DNA of 64,000 nt. It comes from Brevibacillus fortis (lineage in GTDB: Bacteria; Bacillota; Bacilli; Brevibacillales; Brevibacillaceae). Below the pieces are notes generated by a model. That model searched no databases and was not told the origin of the DNA. It saw only the letters and a program-made list of their open reading frames with translations. Position numbers and translations under genes: made by a program. The stretch is from NCBI RefSeq assembly GCF_003013395.1, contig NZ_PXZM01000023.1:310001-374000 (forward strand), given 5' to 3'. Position 1 is the stretch's first letter; each line of letters begins with the position of its first letter. Of this stretch, positions 39,414-48,146 are shown piece by piece.

Positions 39414-40136
39414 ATGTCGGAGCGCCCCTTTTGCGGATTGTTCGTCACAGGAACAGATACAGGGGTAGGCAAAACGGTTGTGACTGCCGGAATCGCATCC
39501 GTGTTGCGTGAGACTGGAGTGAACATAGGGGTTTGGAAGCCAGTCCAGTCAGGTGCACGAGCGCATGATGAAAACAGTGACGCTAGGCACTTGAGATCGT
39601 GGAGCGGAGTGCCTGACTCGTGTGAGGAGATAGCCCCGCTCTGTTTTGAGGCGCCGCTTACCCCTCTTCTCGCTGCTGAAGCAGAGGGGAAAAGCTTGAC
39701 CGTGGAGGAAGTAATCGCTGCAGGGCGACCTCTGATGGAACGTTATCCGGCACTTCTTGTCGAAGGAGCCGGTGGTCTGATTGTACCATTGACTCGAACC
39801 GAAACGATGGCCGATCTCGCTGTTCGATTGAATCTGCCCATGCTCATCGTGGCTCGGGCTGGGCTCGGCACAATTAATCATACGCTCTTGTCCGTTTGGT
39901 ATGCTCGGGAACTCGGGATCGAGGTGGTAGGTGTCATCCTGAATCAAAGCAACTCAGCTGGTGTCACCGATGAGAGTGTCAAAACAAACGCGAGCATGAT
40001 TGAGAGCTATGGGGGAGTTCCCGTATGGGGCGTACTTCCATGGATAAACCAACCGTTAGAGCGCCAGCAATTGACAAAGCTGATCCATGAATGTGTAGAC
40101 ATCGGACAGTTGTGTCAGTGGAGCCATAAATCATAA
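39414..40136 (+). CDS. bioD: Dethiobiotin synthetase
   Basis: Closes the ureido ring of dethiobiotin with CO2 and ATP. P-loop GTDTGVGKTVVTAG near residue 11, KPVQSG substrate loop and EGAGGLIVPL. 240 aa. The frame begins at a GTG 9 bp earlier, but ATG 39414 has the AGGGGAG ribosome site at proper spacing. It lies 5 bp after bioA. Confidence 0.95.
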   Translation: MSERPFCGLFVTGTDTGVGKTVVTAGIASVLRETGVNIGVWKPVQSGARAHDENSDARHLRSWSGVPDSCEEIAPLCFEAPLTPLLAAEAEGKSLTVEEVIAAGRPLMERYPALLVEGAGGLIVPLTRTETMADLAVRLNLPMLIVARAGLGTINHTLLSVWYARELGIEVVGVILNQSNSAGVTDESVKTNASMIESYGGVPVWGVLPWINQPLERQQLTKLIHECVDIGQLCQWSHKS

Positions 40137-40155
40137 AAAAAGAGGAGACGAGAAA

Positions 40156-41151
40156 ATGGAGCAAAGCACCTGTCTGGATTGGAAGGGATACTCTCATAAG
40201 GCGATTGGCAAAGAACTGTTTACCCAGGAAGAGGCAATGAAGGTGTTGCAAGCGCCAGATGATGAGCTGCTGCTGGTCATGAACGAAGCTTTCCGCGTCA
40301 GGAAGCACTTTTTCGGAAAAAAGGTCAAACTGAACATGATCATTAACGCCAAGAGTGGCCTATGCCCAGAGGATTGCGGTTACTGCTCGCAATCGATTGT
40401 TTCGAATGCTCCCGTATCCAAGTACACGATGCTGGACAAGGAAACATTGCTCGCAGGTGCGCGAGAAGCCATGAATCGGCAAGCAGGTACATACTGTATC
40501 GTCGCCTCAGGACGCGGTCCCACTGAAAAAGAGCTGGGGCAGGTCATAGAGGCGGTCAAAGAAATCCGTGAGACGATGCCACTGAAAATTTGCGCTTGCT
40601 TAGGGATATTAAGCGACGAACAAGCAACCCGCTTAAAAGATTCAGGCGTCCACCGCTACAATCACAATCTCAATACGAGTCGCAACCATTACGAATCGAT
40701 AACGACGACGCACACGTACGATCAACGTGTACAGACAGTAGACACCGTGAAAAGAGCAGGGATGTCGCCATGCGCAGGCGTGATCATCGGCATGGGGGAG
40801 AGTGATGAGGAGATCGTTGACATGGCATTTGCCCTTCGCAATCTCGACGCAGATTCTATTCCGATCAATTTTTTAAATGCGATTCCAGGAACCCCATTGG
40901 AGGATAAAGGACGCACCCCGGCAATGAAGGCTCTACGTGTTCTCGCCTTGTTCCGATTTATTTGCCCGGACAAAGAAATTCGCGTTGCAGGTGGTCGCGA
41001 AGTGAATTTGCGTACCTTGCAGCCGCTTTCCTTGTATGCGGCTAACTCATTGTTCGTGGGCGACTATTTGACGACGCCTGGGCAGGAAATCACGACAGAC
41101 CATCAGATGATTGAAGACCTCGGGTTTGAAATCGAGCTGTGTGCGCTGTAG
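40156..41151 (+). CDS. bioB: Biotin synthase
   Basis: Radical SAM enzyme that inserts sulfur into dethiobiotin. The 4Fe-4S ligands are Cys70, Cys74 and Cys77 (LCPEDCGYCSQS); YNHNLNTSRNHY, with Asn and Arg residues of the active site, and the [2Fe-2S] ligand region VAGGREVNLR are present. 331 aa is full length. AGAGGAG ribosome site. Confidence 0.97.
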   Translation: MEQSTCLDWKGYSHKAIGKELFTQEEAMKVLQAPDDELLLVMNEAFRVRKHFFGKKVKLNMIINAKSGLCPEDCGYCSQSIVSNAPVSKYTMLDKETLLAGAREAMNRQAGTYCIVASGRGPTEKELGQVIEAVKEIRETMPLKICACLGILSDEQATRLKDSGVHRYNHNLNTSRNHYESITTTHTYDQRVQTVDTVKRAGMSPCAGVIIGMGESDEEIVDMAFALRNLDADSIPINFLNAIPGTPLEDKGRTPAMKALRVLALFRFICPDKEIRVAGGREVNLRTLQPLSLYAANSLFVGDYLTTPGQEITTDHQMIEDLGFEIELCAL

Positions 41152-41166
41152 GACAGTAGGTCTGCC

Positions 41167-42360
41167 ATGAACAAACGATACACATGGTTGGAAGAAGAAT
41201 ATGATTCACTGCGGAAACAATCGCTGGCAAGACAATGGAACACCGTAGAGTCAGTCTGTGATCGTGCAGGCACGTGGATTCAAGTCGAAGGGAAACCATT
41301 ATTAAACCTGTCGTCGAACAATTATTTGGGCTTGGCCCACGATCAACGAATCGTGGAAGCTGGCAAGAAGGCGGCAGCGGAGTGGGGGGCAGGAGCAACT
41401 GCCTCTCGTCTTGTCCATGGCAACTACGCGTTATATGACGAGTTGGAACAACAATTGGCGGCGTGGAAGCAGAGAGAAGGTGCGCTTGTCTTTGCAAACG
41501 GCTATCAGGCAAATACGGGGGTAATTGCAGCGCTTGCCGGAAGGGGCGACGCTGTTTTTAGTGATCGATTGAATCACGCCAGCATCGTCGATGGGATCGT
41601 GCTCAGTCGGGCGGAGCATTTTCGGTACAGGCATAACGACATGGAGCATCTGGAATTTTTGCTAAAAAAGCATCAGGATGCAAGACGGAAGTGGATTGTC
41701 ACGGACAGCATATTCTCCATGGATGGAGATAAAGCTCCCCTTCTTGAATTAGTACAACTGCGAGATCGCTACGATGCCATGCTGATGGTTGACGAAGCCC
41801 ATGCAGGGGGAGTGCGTGGGGAAGAAGGGCAGGGTTTGTGCCATGAGCTGGGCATCTCCGGAAAAGTCGATGTTTTGATGGGAACCTTCAGCAAGGCATT
41901 TGGTGTTTATGGGGCATACGTATGTGCAGATGAGATCATCATTCGTTATTTGATGACAAAAGCACGCTCGCTCGTGTATTCGACTGCCCTGCCCCCTGCT
42001 GTGATTGGTTCGAATCTGGCGTCCTTGTCTTTGGTGCAAACAGAGTCTTGGCGCAGAAGAGCGGTGAGGCAGAATGCGCTCGTGTTTCGCCAGTTGCTTC
42101 GCTCACACGGGTTTACCGTAGACGAAGAAGATACGCCAATCATCCCGCTTACGTTAGGAGAGAATGATTGGACGTTGCAATTTAGCAGAAGGCTTCGGCA
42201 GCGAGGGATTGCAGCAGTTGCTATTCGACCGCCTACTGTACCAGCAGGAACCGCTCGTATCCGTTTTGCGGTGATGGCTGACCATACGCGCGAAGAGCTG
42301 GAGTGGGCTTGCGAGCAAGTGAGCGAAATCAGGAACGAGCTTCAAAGGGAGGGACGGTAA
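41167..42360 (+). CDS. bioF: 8-amino-7-oxononanoate synthase
   Basis: PLP enzyme joining pimeloyl-ACP (or -CoA) and alanine. SSNNYLGLAHDQRI, GATASRLVHGN, LMVDEAHAGGVRGEEGQG and the Lys motif GTFSKAFGVYGAYV are clear. 397 aa. It starts 15 bp after bioB with only a weak ribosome site; the hydrolase gene starts one base after its stop. Confidence 0.95.
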   Translation: MNKRYTWLEEEYDSLRKQSLARQWNTVESVCDRAGTWIQVEGKPLLNLSSNNYLGLAHDQRIVEAGKKAAAEWGAGATASRLVHGNYALYDELEQQLAAWKQREGALVFANGYQANTGVIAALAGRGDAVFSDRLNHASIVDGIVLSRAEHFRYRHNDMEHLEFLLKKHQDARRKWIVTDSIFSMDGDKAPLLELVQLRDRYDAMLMVDEAHAGGVRGEEGQGLCHELGISGKVDVLMGTFSKAFGVYGAYVCADEIIIRYLMTKARSLVYSTALPPAVIGSNLASLSLVQTESWRRRAVRQNALVFRQLLRSHGFTVDEEDTPIIPLTLGENDWTLQFSRRLRQRGIAAVAIRPPTVPAGTARIRFAVMADHTREELEWACEQVSEIRNELQREGR

Positions 42361-42361
42361 C

Positions 42362-43087
42362 GTGAGAAAAGTAATGTTGTGGCTAACAGGCTGGGGGATG
42401 TCGGATAGCTCTTGGGATGCTGTACGTTCACAATTTCCTTCCTATGAGCATATCACGCCCGATTTTTCGGACGTCACTGTGCCCATGCAATTTTTCGAGA
42501 AGGTAGAGGGGGAACTTCGCTCTCTTTCCGCTCAGGAACTGATTGTGGTGGGGTGGTCCATGGGAGGGATGCTCGGAATGCGCCTCGCTGCCCAGTACCC
42601 GGTCTCAGGACTTGTTCTGATAGGCACCACAGCACGCTTTACCTGCGAACAGCCTGACCTTCGCAAAGGGTGGCATCCTGTTGTTTTGCAAAGGATGAAA
42701 AGGCAGCTTTCCGTAGCACGCGAGCGGGTGATGGACGCATTTGTCGAACAGATGCTAACACCAGGAGAGCGTGAGCAAATAGGCTTGCACGTGGGGATGG
42801 ACAGCCAGAAGTGGAGTACGGCAGCGTTGATCGCGGGCTTGACCTATTTAGAAGAAGAGGATTGCCGCCCGTTCCTGTCTTCCCTGACAGCTCCTACTCT
42901 CGTCATTCATGGAACAGAGGATGCTATTTGTTCGCTCGCAGCCGGGGAAGAACTAGCGAGTAGGCTTGTAGGTGCGAATTTCGTGCGAATTCCTGACTGT
43001 GGTCATGCCCCGCATGTATTTGTTCCGGAGGCTGTAGGAGATTCGCTAAAGAGGATGGTGGAGCAGCTTGCAGAAGAGGGCAATTAG
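42362..43087 (+). CDS. bioH: BioH-type alpha/beta hydrolase
   Basis: Likely pimeloyl-ACP methyl ester esterase, which removes the methyl group added by BioC once the pimeloyl chain is complete. Nucleophile elbow GWSMGGMLG, acid HGTEDAI and catalytic His in PDCGHAPHVF form a full triad; 241 aa. Family membership alone would not prove the role, but lying between bioF and bioC makes it convincing. GTG start; its last 20 bp overlap bioC. Confidence 0.85.
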   Translation: MRKVMLWLTGWGMSDSSWDAVRSQFPSYEHITPDFSDVTVPMQFFEKVEGELRSLSAQELIVVGWSMGGMLGMRLAAQYPVSGLVLIGTTARFTCEQPDLRKGWHPVVLQRMKRQLSVARERVMDAFVEQMLTPGEREQIGLHVGMDSQKWSTAALIAGLTYLEEEDCRPFLSSLTAPTLVIHGTEDAICSLAAGEELASRLVGANFVRIPDCGHAPHVFVPEAVGDSLKRMVEQLAEEGN

Positions 43088-43886
43088 CAGCCGATTCAGT
43101 GAAAAGGCTGCCTCATACGAAAAATACGCACTCGTGCAAAAGAAGATGGTCGATCATTTGAGTCAAATGATTACAGAAATAACGAACGAGAACGAGGTGC
43201 GAAACATCTTGGAGATTGGCTGTGGGACAGGGAGATTAACCCGCGTCATTCGCAGCCGTTTTTCTGTTGCCCATTACGAAGCGGTAGAGATTGCGTCAGG
43301 CATGCTGGAGCAGGCGAAGAACAATCTGGAGAAGGACGGCATGATTTGCTCATTTTTTCAAGCCGATGCCGAAGAATGGGTTTGGGAACAACCGGCAAAG
43401 TCAAAGGATTTGATGGTTTCAGGAGCGTGTTTTCAGTGGTTTGCCAAGCCAGCGCATACGCTAAAAGGACTGGGAAGAATTCTGAAGCCCGGAGCACCTT
43501 TGGTTTTTTCAACATTTGGCCCCGATACTTTTTGGGAGCTGCATGATTCGTTTGCGAATGCTCATGCGATTTTGGGGGAGAAGGGAGTACGCCATGGCTT
43601 GGAGTTTCTCTCTGCACGTGATTGGTACGAGCTGTTGGAGCAAGCAGAGTTTACGGATATCGAGGTAATTAGAAAGTATGAAAGGCTTACTTACCCGAGT
43701 GTAAGGGATTTTCTGCATGCCGTAAAAGCTGTGGGCGCTAGTGCAAGTATGGAGCAGGGGAGCGGTCTTGGGCGCAGAAAGCTACTTGCAGAAATGATAC
43801 GTTACTATGAGCAAACGCATAAAAGAGAAACGGGCATCCCTGTCACCTACGAAGCTATTTACGTTCGCGCGATTTCATCCATGTAG
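43068..43886 (+). CDS. bioC: Malonyl-ACP O-methyltransferase
   Basis: Methylates malonyl-ACP so that fatty-acid synthase can build pimelate. SAM motif ILEIGCGTGRLTRVIR near residue 47, then SGACFQWFAKPAHTLKGL and the STFGPDTFWEL segment typical of BioC. 272 aa. It begins at a TTG inside bioH, behind GGTGGAG. With BioH it shows the cell makes pimeloyl-ACP by the BioC-BioH route; bioW and bioI are absent. Confidence 0.93.
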   Translation: MQKRAISSRFSEKAASYEKYALVQKKMVDHLSQMITEITNENEVRNILEIGCGTGRLTRVIRSRFSVAHYEAVEIASGMLEQAKNNLEKDGMICSFFQADAEEWVWEQPAKSKDLMVSGACFQWFAKPAHTLKGLGRILKPGAPLVFSTFGPDTFWELHDSFANAHAILGEKGVRHGLEFLSARDWYELLEQAEFTDIEVIRKYERLTYPSVRDFLHAVKAVGASASMEQGSGLGRRKLLAEMIRYYEQTHKRETGIPVTYEAIYVRAISSM

Positions 43887-43891
43887 TGTGC

Positions 43892-43930
43892 TTGAATTGA
43901 TTTTTGCTATAGATATGAGAATGATTATCA
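43892..43930 (+). promoter_or_regulatory. Promoter with Fur box before the AraC gene
   Basis: TGAGAATGATTATCA at 43916-43930 matches the 7-1-7 Fur consensus at 13 of 14 fixed positions. It overlaps a promoter-like pair, TTGAAT (43892-43897) and TATGAG (43914-43919). Iron-repressed expression of the AraC gene is expected. Confidence 0.8.
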
Positions 43931-43985
43931 AATAGAATGAAGAGAAGAAAGATGGGAGGGCTAACAAGGAGTTGAGCGCCAGACA

Positions 43986-45263
43986 ATGAACGTGGATGAT
44001 CATATTTTGTTATGGAATCAGGCAACTGTACGACTACATGATGTACGGCATATCGTCATGCGAGCCGGAGAGCAGCTGCGATCCTATCAATTGCCAGCAA
44101 GCGCCTTTCTTTTTTCGGTGAGAGGAAGTGGACTGATTCGTCTTGATGGGAATGTGCATGCTATCAAGAATTGTTATATGACCCATGCTGGCAAAGGTAC
44201 TTATGTGGATATCGAGGAAATAAAGGATGAGCTGGAATACTATTTGATTTTGTACAAAGCTCATTTGCCGTTGCCTTGTCGGCAGGAGCAGCTGCGTTTA
44301 CTGGATAAAACACAACCTTTTCACATCCAATACGGCTTTACTCCCATGTATCAGGCTAATGTATTTGTCGCAATATCACGTATGCAGCAAGTGTGGAATC
44401 AGAACGGCAACCTGGACAAGCTTCGAGCCAAAGCCCTGCTTTATCAACTGGTATGTGAGCTGATGGCACAGATGCAGTCGCAAGGAATCGGGGTAACGGT
44501 ACCGAATTTGGTCGTGCAGGCCGTTCGGTATATCGAGGAGCACTACGCAGAGGCTTTCACACTCGATGATCTTGCCACGCTATTAAACTGTAGCCCCCGA
44601 TCCCTGCAACGCACCTTTAAAACCAAGCTGGAGGTCGGCCCTATCGACTATCTGATCCAGGTGCGCATTCAAAAAGCGCAGGAATTGCTGCGTCAAACGA
44701 ACATGGGGCTAAAAGAGGTAGCGGAATCAGTAGGTTATACAGACAGCTATTATTTCAGTCGTATTTTTAAAAAATATACAGGCTTCCCCCCGTCTGCTTA
44801 TAAGGAAAATCCGCTGACATCGGAAATTCGTCGCCAAAGTCCATTACTCTTGTCGCGATATTCCATTGCTGGTCAAAAGCTGTGGAAATATAATGATCAC
44901 ATTGAAAATGAAAATCAAAATCATTTGCGATCAAGAGATGGGGGAGCCGTACCGATGTATAAGAGTACAAAAGCGATGCTGGCGCTGAATCTGATGCTTA
45001 GCCTTACCTTGCTGCTCGGAGCCTGCTCAGCGGGCGGAACAAATTCTAGTAATTCGGGAAGTACAGCAACAGGCGCTTCGAATCAGGTAGCGACGCAGTC
45101 GAATACAACGCAATCTAGTGCGGATCAAGAAGTGAAGAAAAGCGAGACACGTACGATCAAGCATATGAAAGGCGAGCTGACGCTTGATTTTAAACCAGTC
45201 AGAATCGCTGTGCTTGATACGCAATATGTAGATCAAATGATTGCCTTGGGCGATTGCCTGTAG
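43986..45263 (+). CDS. AraC-family regulator reading through into a lipoprotein frame
   Basis: Residues 1-165 form a cupin-like sensor domain. Residues 180-285 form the double helix-turn-helix of AraC/XylS regulators (FTLDDLATLLNCSPRSLQRT and LKEVAESVGYTDSYYFSRIF). The nearest characterised parallel is Btr (YbbB), which regulates siderophore uptake and also carries a binding-protein-like half. After residue 290 the frame does not stop: it crosses a promoter and Fur-like box (44866-44923) and enters, in frame, the lipoprotein gene at 44955, ending at a frameshift at about 45253. The regulator proper is probably about 320 aa. Start ATG 43986 lacks a strong ribosome site (AAGGAG about 15 bases upstream). 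Confidence 0.75.
   Translation: MNVDDHILLWNQATVRLHDVRHIVMRAGEQLRSYQLPASAFLFSVRGSGLIRLDGNVHAIKNCYMTHAGKGTYVDIEEIKDELEYYLILYKAHLPLPCRQEQLRLLDKTQPFHIQYGFTPMYQANVFVAISRMQQVWNQNGNLDKLRAKALLYQLVCELMAQMQSQGIGVTVPNLVVQAVRYIEEHYAEAFTLDDLATLLNCSPRSLQRTFKTKLEVGPIDYLIQVRIQKAQELLRQTNMGLKEVAESVGYTDSYYFSRIFKKYTGFPPSAYKENPLTSEIRRQSPLLLSRYSIAGQKLWKYNDHIENENQNHLRSRDGGAVPMYKSTKAMLALNLMLSLTLLLGACSAGGTNSSNSGSTATGASNQVATQSNTTQSSADQEVKKSETRTIKHMKGELTLDFKPVRIAVLDTQYVDQMIALGDCL
44866..44923 (+). promoter_or_regulatory. Promoter and Fur-like box embedded in the AraC frame
   Basis: TTGCTG (44866-44871), 17 bp, perfect TATAAT (44889-44894). Just downstream, two overlapping Fur-like 15-mers start at 44903 and 44909 (11 of 14 fixed positions each, GAAAAT-type hexamers in series). 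A GGGGGAG ribosome site (about 44940-44946) and the lipoprotein ATG (44955) follow. All of it is open reading frame. Confidence 0.7.
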
Positions 45264-45973
45264 GTAGTGTCATTACAACGGGGGACGGTTCGAAATTTCC
45301 AGAGTATCTCATGGACAAGCTAAAAGATGTTCACGTGCTCGGAACAAAAGACGAGCCGAATTCAGAAGCGGTAGTTGCTATGGAGCCTGACTTGATCATA
45401 TGCACGGAGTTCCAGGATAAAATCTATGATAATTTGAACAAAATCGCTCCAACCATCATGTTTGACCGAAACGAAGACTGGCGAGAGACGCTAATTACCT
45501 TCGGAAAAATTCTCGAAAAAGAACAAGAAGCTGAGCAAATCGTAAAAGACTACCAAGAGAAAACGAACAAATTGAAAGCAGAACTCGCAAACAAGCTCAA
45601 GGGTGAGTCCGTTGCACTTATTCGTCCTCGTGACAATGCCATTCGACTGCACACAGTTGAACACCGTACGGCTGCAATATTGTATTCCGATTTGGGCCTG
45701 ACTCCTCCCAAGCCAGCGATGGATAAATCAGATACAGCTACGATGATTTCTTTGGAAGTATTGCCAGAGGTAAATGCCGATCACATATTTGTCGTAACAG
45801 ACAAAGCGAATCAAGCATTAACGGACGAGTACAAAAATAGCTCCATTTGGAAAGGGCTAAAAGCCGCCAAGGAAAATAAGGTGTACGAGGTAAACACAAC
45901 CGTGTGGATCGCCTACTACGGCCCGATTGCCATCAACAATATCGTCGATGAAATTGCAGAAGTACTGCTATAA
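44955..45973 (+). pseudogene. Iron-siderophore substrate-binding lipoprotein with a frameshift
   Basis: Signal peptide MLALNLMLSLTLLL with lipobox LGAC, then a Ser/Thr/Gln-rich linker and a class III periplasmic-binding-protein fold: VRIAVLDTQYVDQMIALG, VGSVITTGDGSKFPEYL, MEPDLIICTE, IAPTIMFDR, NKVYEVNTTVW. This is the FhuD/FeuA/YfiY group that gives ferric siderophores to an ABC importer. The frame breaks at about 45253: the first part ends ALGDCL-stop and the rest continues one base out of phase. One lost base after GGCGA would restore ALG-D/E-LPVGSV and a 339-aa protein. No permease or ATPase genes are adjacent. It could be a true mutation or a sequencing error. Confidence 0.8.
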
Positions 45974-45982
45974 ATCATACAG

Positions 45983-46021
45983 ACCGTCACCCTCTTCTCC
46001 CAAGAGCCGTGACGGTTTTTC
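45983..46021 (+). terminator. Terminator after the lipoprotein gene
   Basis: ACCGTCAC (45983-45990) pairs with GTGACGGT (46009-46016), with CTCTT/AAGAG pairing inside and a T run behind. Confidence 0.85.
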
Positions 46022-46121
46022 ATGAACTGGAAAAGAAAGCGATTTCCTGGCAGGAATTATCATGAAAAGATGGAATCTTAAGAGGGTTGCCTATCCTGTG
46101 TATTCAAGGGGTGTGTGGAAG

Positions 46122-47312
46122 ATGAGTCAAAGAGAAATCGTCATTGCGAGTGCTGTACGCACTGCTATAGGTAGCTTTCAAGGAACGCTTGCAGGTGTCA
46201 GCGCGACAAAGCTGGGCGGGATTGTACTGGAAGCAGCGCTTACGCGTGCAGGTGTTTCCAAGGATGCGGTCGATGAAGTGATTATGGGGAACGTACTGTC
46301 AGCAGGCTTGGGTCAAAACCCAGCGCGTCAGGCTTCTATTCACGCGGGCCTTGCTCATGAAGTTCCCTCCCTGACAATCAATAAGGTTTGTGGTTCAGGT
46401 CTCAAAGCCGTTCATCTGGCTGTTCAGTCAATCCTTGCTGGCGAGGCAGAAGTTGTCTTGGCCGGTGGGATGGAAAATATGAGCCAGGCACCATACTTAA
46501 TGGAAGGTGCTCGCTCAGGGTATCGCATGGGCGATCAAAAAGTCGTGGACTCTATGATTCGCGACGGACTGTGGTGTGCTTTCAACGACTATCACATGGG
46601 CATCACAGCGGAGAATCTTTGCACCAAATATGAAATCGGACGCGAAGAGCAGGATGAATTTTCAGCGTGGAGCCAGGAAAAGGCTCAGCAAGCGCTCGCT
46701 AGTGGTCGTTTTCAAGAAGAAATCGTGCCGGTTCCGATCCCGCAGCGAAAGGGTGACCCGGTGCTGTTTGCTGTGGACGAATTCCCGCGTGCTGGCGTGA
46801 CAGCTGAAGCTCTAGGCAAGCTGAAGGCTGCATTTAAAAAGGATGGAACCGTGACAGCAGGAAATGCATCCGGCATCAACGATGGAGCAGCAGCTCTCTT
46901 AATCATGACACGCGAGAAAGCGGAAGAGCTGGGAGTGAAGCCTCTCGCCCGTATCGTAGCCAATGCGAGTGCCGGTGTCGATCCGAGCATCATGGGGTAC
47001 GGTCCTGTTCCTGCGACCAAACGCGTACTGGAAAAAGCGGGTCTGTCGATTGCTGACATCGATTTGATCGAAGCGAACGAAGCGTTTGCCGTTCAATCAC
47101 TGTCTGTTGGCAAAGCACTAGGCTTTGATCGCGAGAAGCTGAATGTCAACGGCGGAGCCATTGCTTTGGGTCACCCAATCGGTGCGAGTGGCGCGAGAAT
47201 TTTGGTCACGCTGGTGCATGAATTGCAAAAGCGTGAAGGGGCAAAATATGGGTTAGCAACTCTTTGCATCGGCGGTGGACAAGGGGTCTCCACAATTGTC
47301 GAGAAAATTTAA
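46122..47312 (+). CDS. Acetyl-CoA C-acetyltransferase (second thiolase)
   Basis: Thiolase of 396 aa with the nucleophile Cys90 in [23 protein letters not shown], the NEAFAVQS and GHPIGASG motifs with the catalytic His residues, and the second Cys in TLCIGGGQG. It is a paralogue of the thiolase at 988-2166 but clearly diverged. ATG 46122 (AGGGGTG upstream) is preferred over the open frame from 46062, which has no ribosome site. It stands alone between the lipoprotein terminator and the atp promoter, so its pathway cannot be read from neighbours. Confidence 0.92.
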   Translation: MSQREIVIASAVRTAIGSFQGTLAGVSATKLGGIVLEAALTRAGVSKDAVDEVIMGNVLSAGLGQNPARQASIHAGLAHEVPSLTINKVCGSGLKAVHLAVQSILAGEAEVVLAGGMENMSQAPYLMEGARSGYRMGDQKVVDSMIRDGLWCAFNDYHMGITAENLCTKYEIGREEQDEFSAWSQEKAQQALASGRFQEEIVPVPIPQRKGDPVLFAVDEFPRAGVTAEALGKLKAAFKKDGTVTAGNASGINDGAAALLIMTREKAEELGVKPLARIVANASAGVDPSIMGYGPVPATKRVLEKAGLSIADIDLIEANEAFAVQSLSVGKALGFDREKLNVNGGAIALGHPIGASGARILVTLVHELQKREGAKYGLATLCIGGGQGVSTIVEKI

Positions 47313-47354
47313 TTTTTAAATTGTGAACGCTTTGTGTACACAGAAACGCTTGCG

Positions 47355-47384
47355 TTGACAAAGGGAATAAATCTTCGTTAATAT
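47355..47384 (+). promoter_or_regulatory. atp operon promoter
   Basis: TTGACA (47355-47360) and TAATAT (47379-47384) with 18 bp between (17 bp to TTAATA). Confidence 0.75.
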
Positions 47385-47441
47385 GGATGAGGGCATTTGG
47401 AAATTGTGTGCCCTCTCCTTATGTGAAAGGAGAAGGATAAA

Positions 47442-47651
47442 CTGGCGAAACTTGACAATCCATGGCGAGCACTTGGTTTGGTCAGCGTACTTGGTCTTGA
47501 CTTTGCCATTTGTGTGGTTGCCGGTTTTATGATCGGCAGATACGCGGATCGCCTACTAGCGACTGATCCTTGGTTCTTGCTCATTGGCTTGATTACAGGG
47601 ATTGCTGTTGGTGTATACACTGTCTATCGACTCATTCGCCCATATTTGTAG
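47442..47651 (+). CDS. atpZ: AtpZ/AtpI-family small membrane protein, apparent CTG start
   Basis: A 69-aa protein with two transmembrane helices. It starts (L/M)AKLDNPWRALGLVS, the N-terminus usual for the small AtpI-like gene at the head of Firmicute atp operons, and ends YRLIRPYL. AtpZ works with AtpI, thought to help c-ring assembly or Mg/Ca uptake. No ATG, GTG or TTG lies between the upstream stop (47424-47426) and the conserved start; CTG 47442 stands 9 bases after a full AAAGGAG ribosome site, so a rare CTG start is the best reading. The gene is easily missed by automatic callers. Confidence 0.85.
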   Translation: MAKLDNPWRALGLVSVLGLDFAICVVAGFMIGRYADRLLATDPWFLLIGLITGIAVGVYTVYRLIRPYL

Positions 47652-47664
47652 GGGGTGACGAACG

Positions 47665-48033
47665 ATGGAAGCGTTTGCTTTAGCGATGCGAAAGACTTTT
47701 CGCTATTCTTTATGGTGTATGGCATTGTTTGTGATACTGATGGTTGTATTGCCTGAACACAAGGTTTTCTTGCAGAGCTTGTTGCTTGGAACAGTGACAG
47801 GAATTATTAATACCAGCGTTCTCGCAAGTAAGGTCTGGGTTGTTGGGCAAATGGCAGATGACCCTAATGTCAGACCAAAAGGAACGGGCACGATGCTTCG
47901 GTTCATGATTGCCGGGCTAGCCGCCTATACTACTTTTCTTTTCCCTCATATGTTCACATTATCAGGGGTTCTACTTGGGCTGTTTTTGATCCAAGGGATC
48001 AGCTATCTACTCGTATTCCGCAATTCAAAATAG
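47665..48033 (+). CDS. atpI: ATP synthase protein I
   Basis: A 122-aa membrane protein with four hydrophobic segments, the AtpI chaperone-like protein that helps assemble the c-ring. GGGGGTGA ribosome site, 13 bp after atpZ. Sequence is weakly conserved in the family; the identification rests on length, topology and its place before atpB. Confidence 0.88.
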   Translation: MEAFALAMRKTFRYSLWCMALFVILMVVLPEHKVFLQSLLLGTVTGIINTSVLASKVWVVGQMADDPNVRPKGTGTMLRFMIAGLAAYTTFLFPHMFTLSGVLLGLFLIQGISYLLVFRNSK

Positions 48034-48146
48034 ATTTGTTACCAGCATTTCCTTATTAATGAAGTGATTAACCAGAGAGCGTTCGATAGCAATGTGTAGA
48101 CATAGTTTCGGACAACCTCTATCTATCGATGGAAAGGGGTGAAAAG

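Noticed and set aside
45240..45265. Programmed -1 frameshift in the binding protein
   Set aside because: No X-XXY-YYZ slippery heptamer or downstream pseudoknot was seen; a lost base is simpler.
47322..47336. Catabolite-responsive element before the atp promoter
   Set aside because: The word TTGTGAACGCTTTGT fits one half of a cre site but the second half lacks the expected CA, so the match is too weak.
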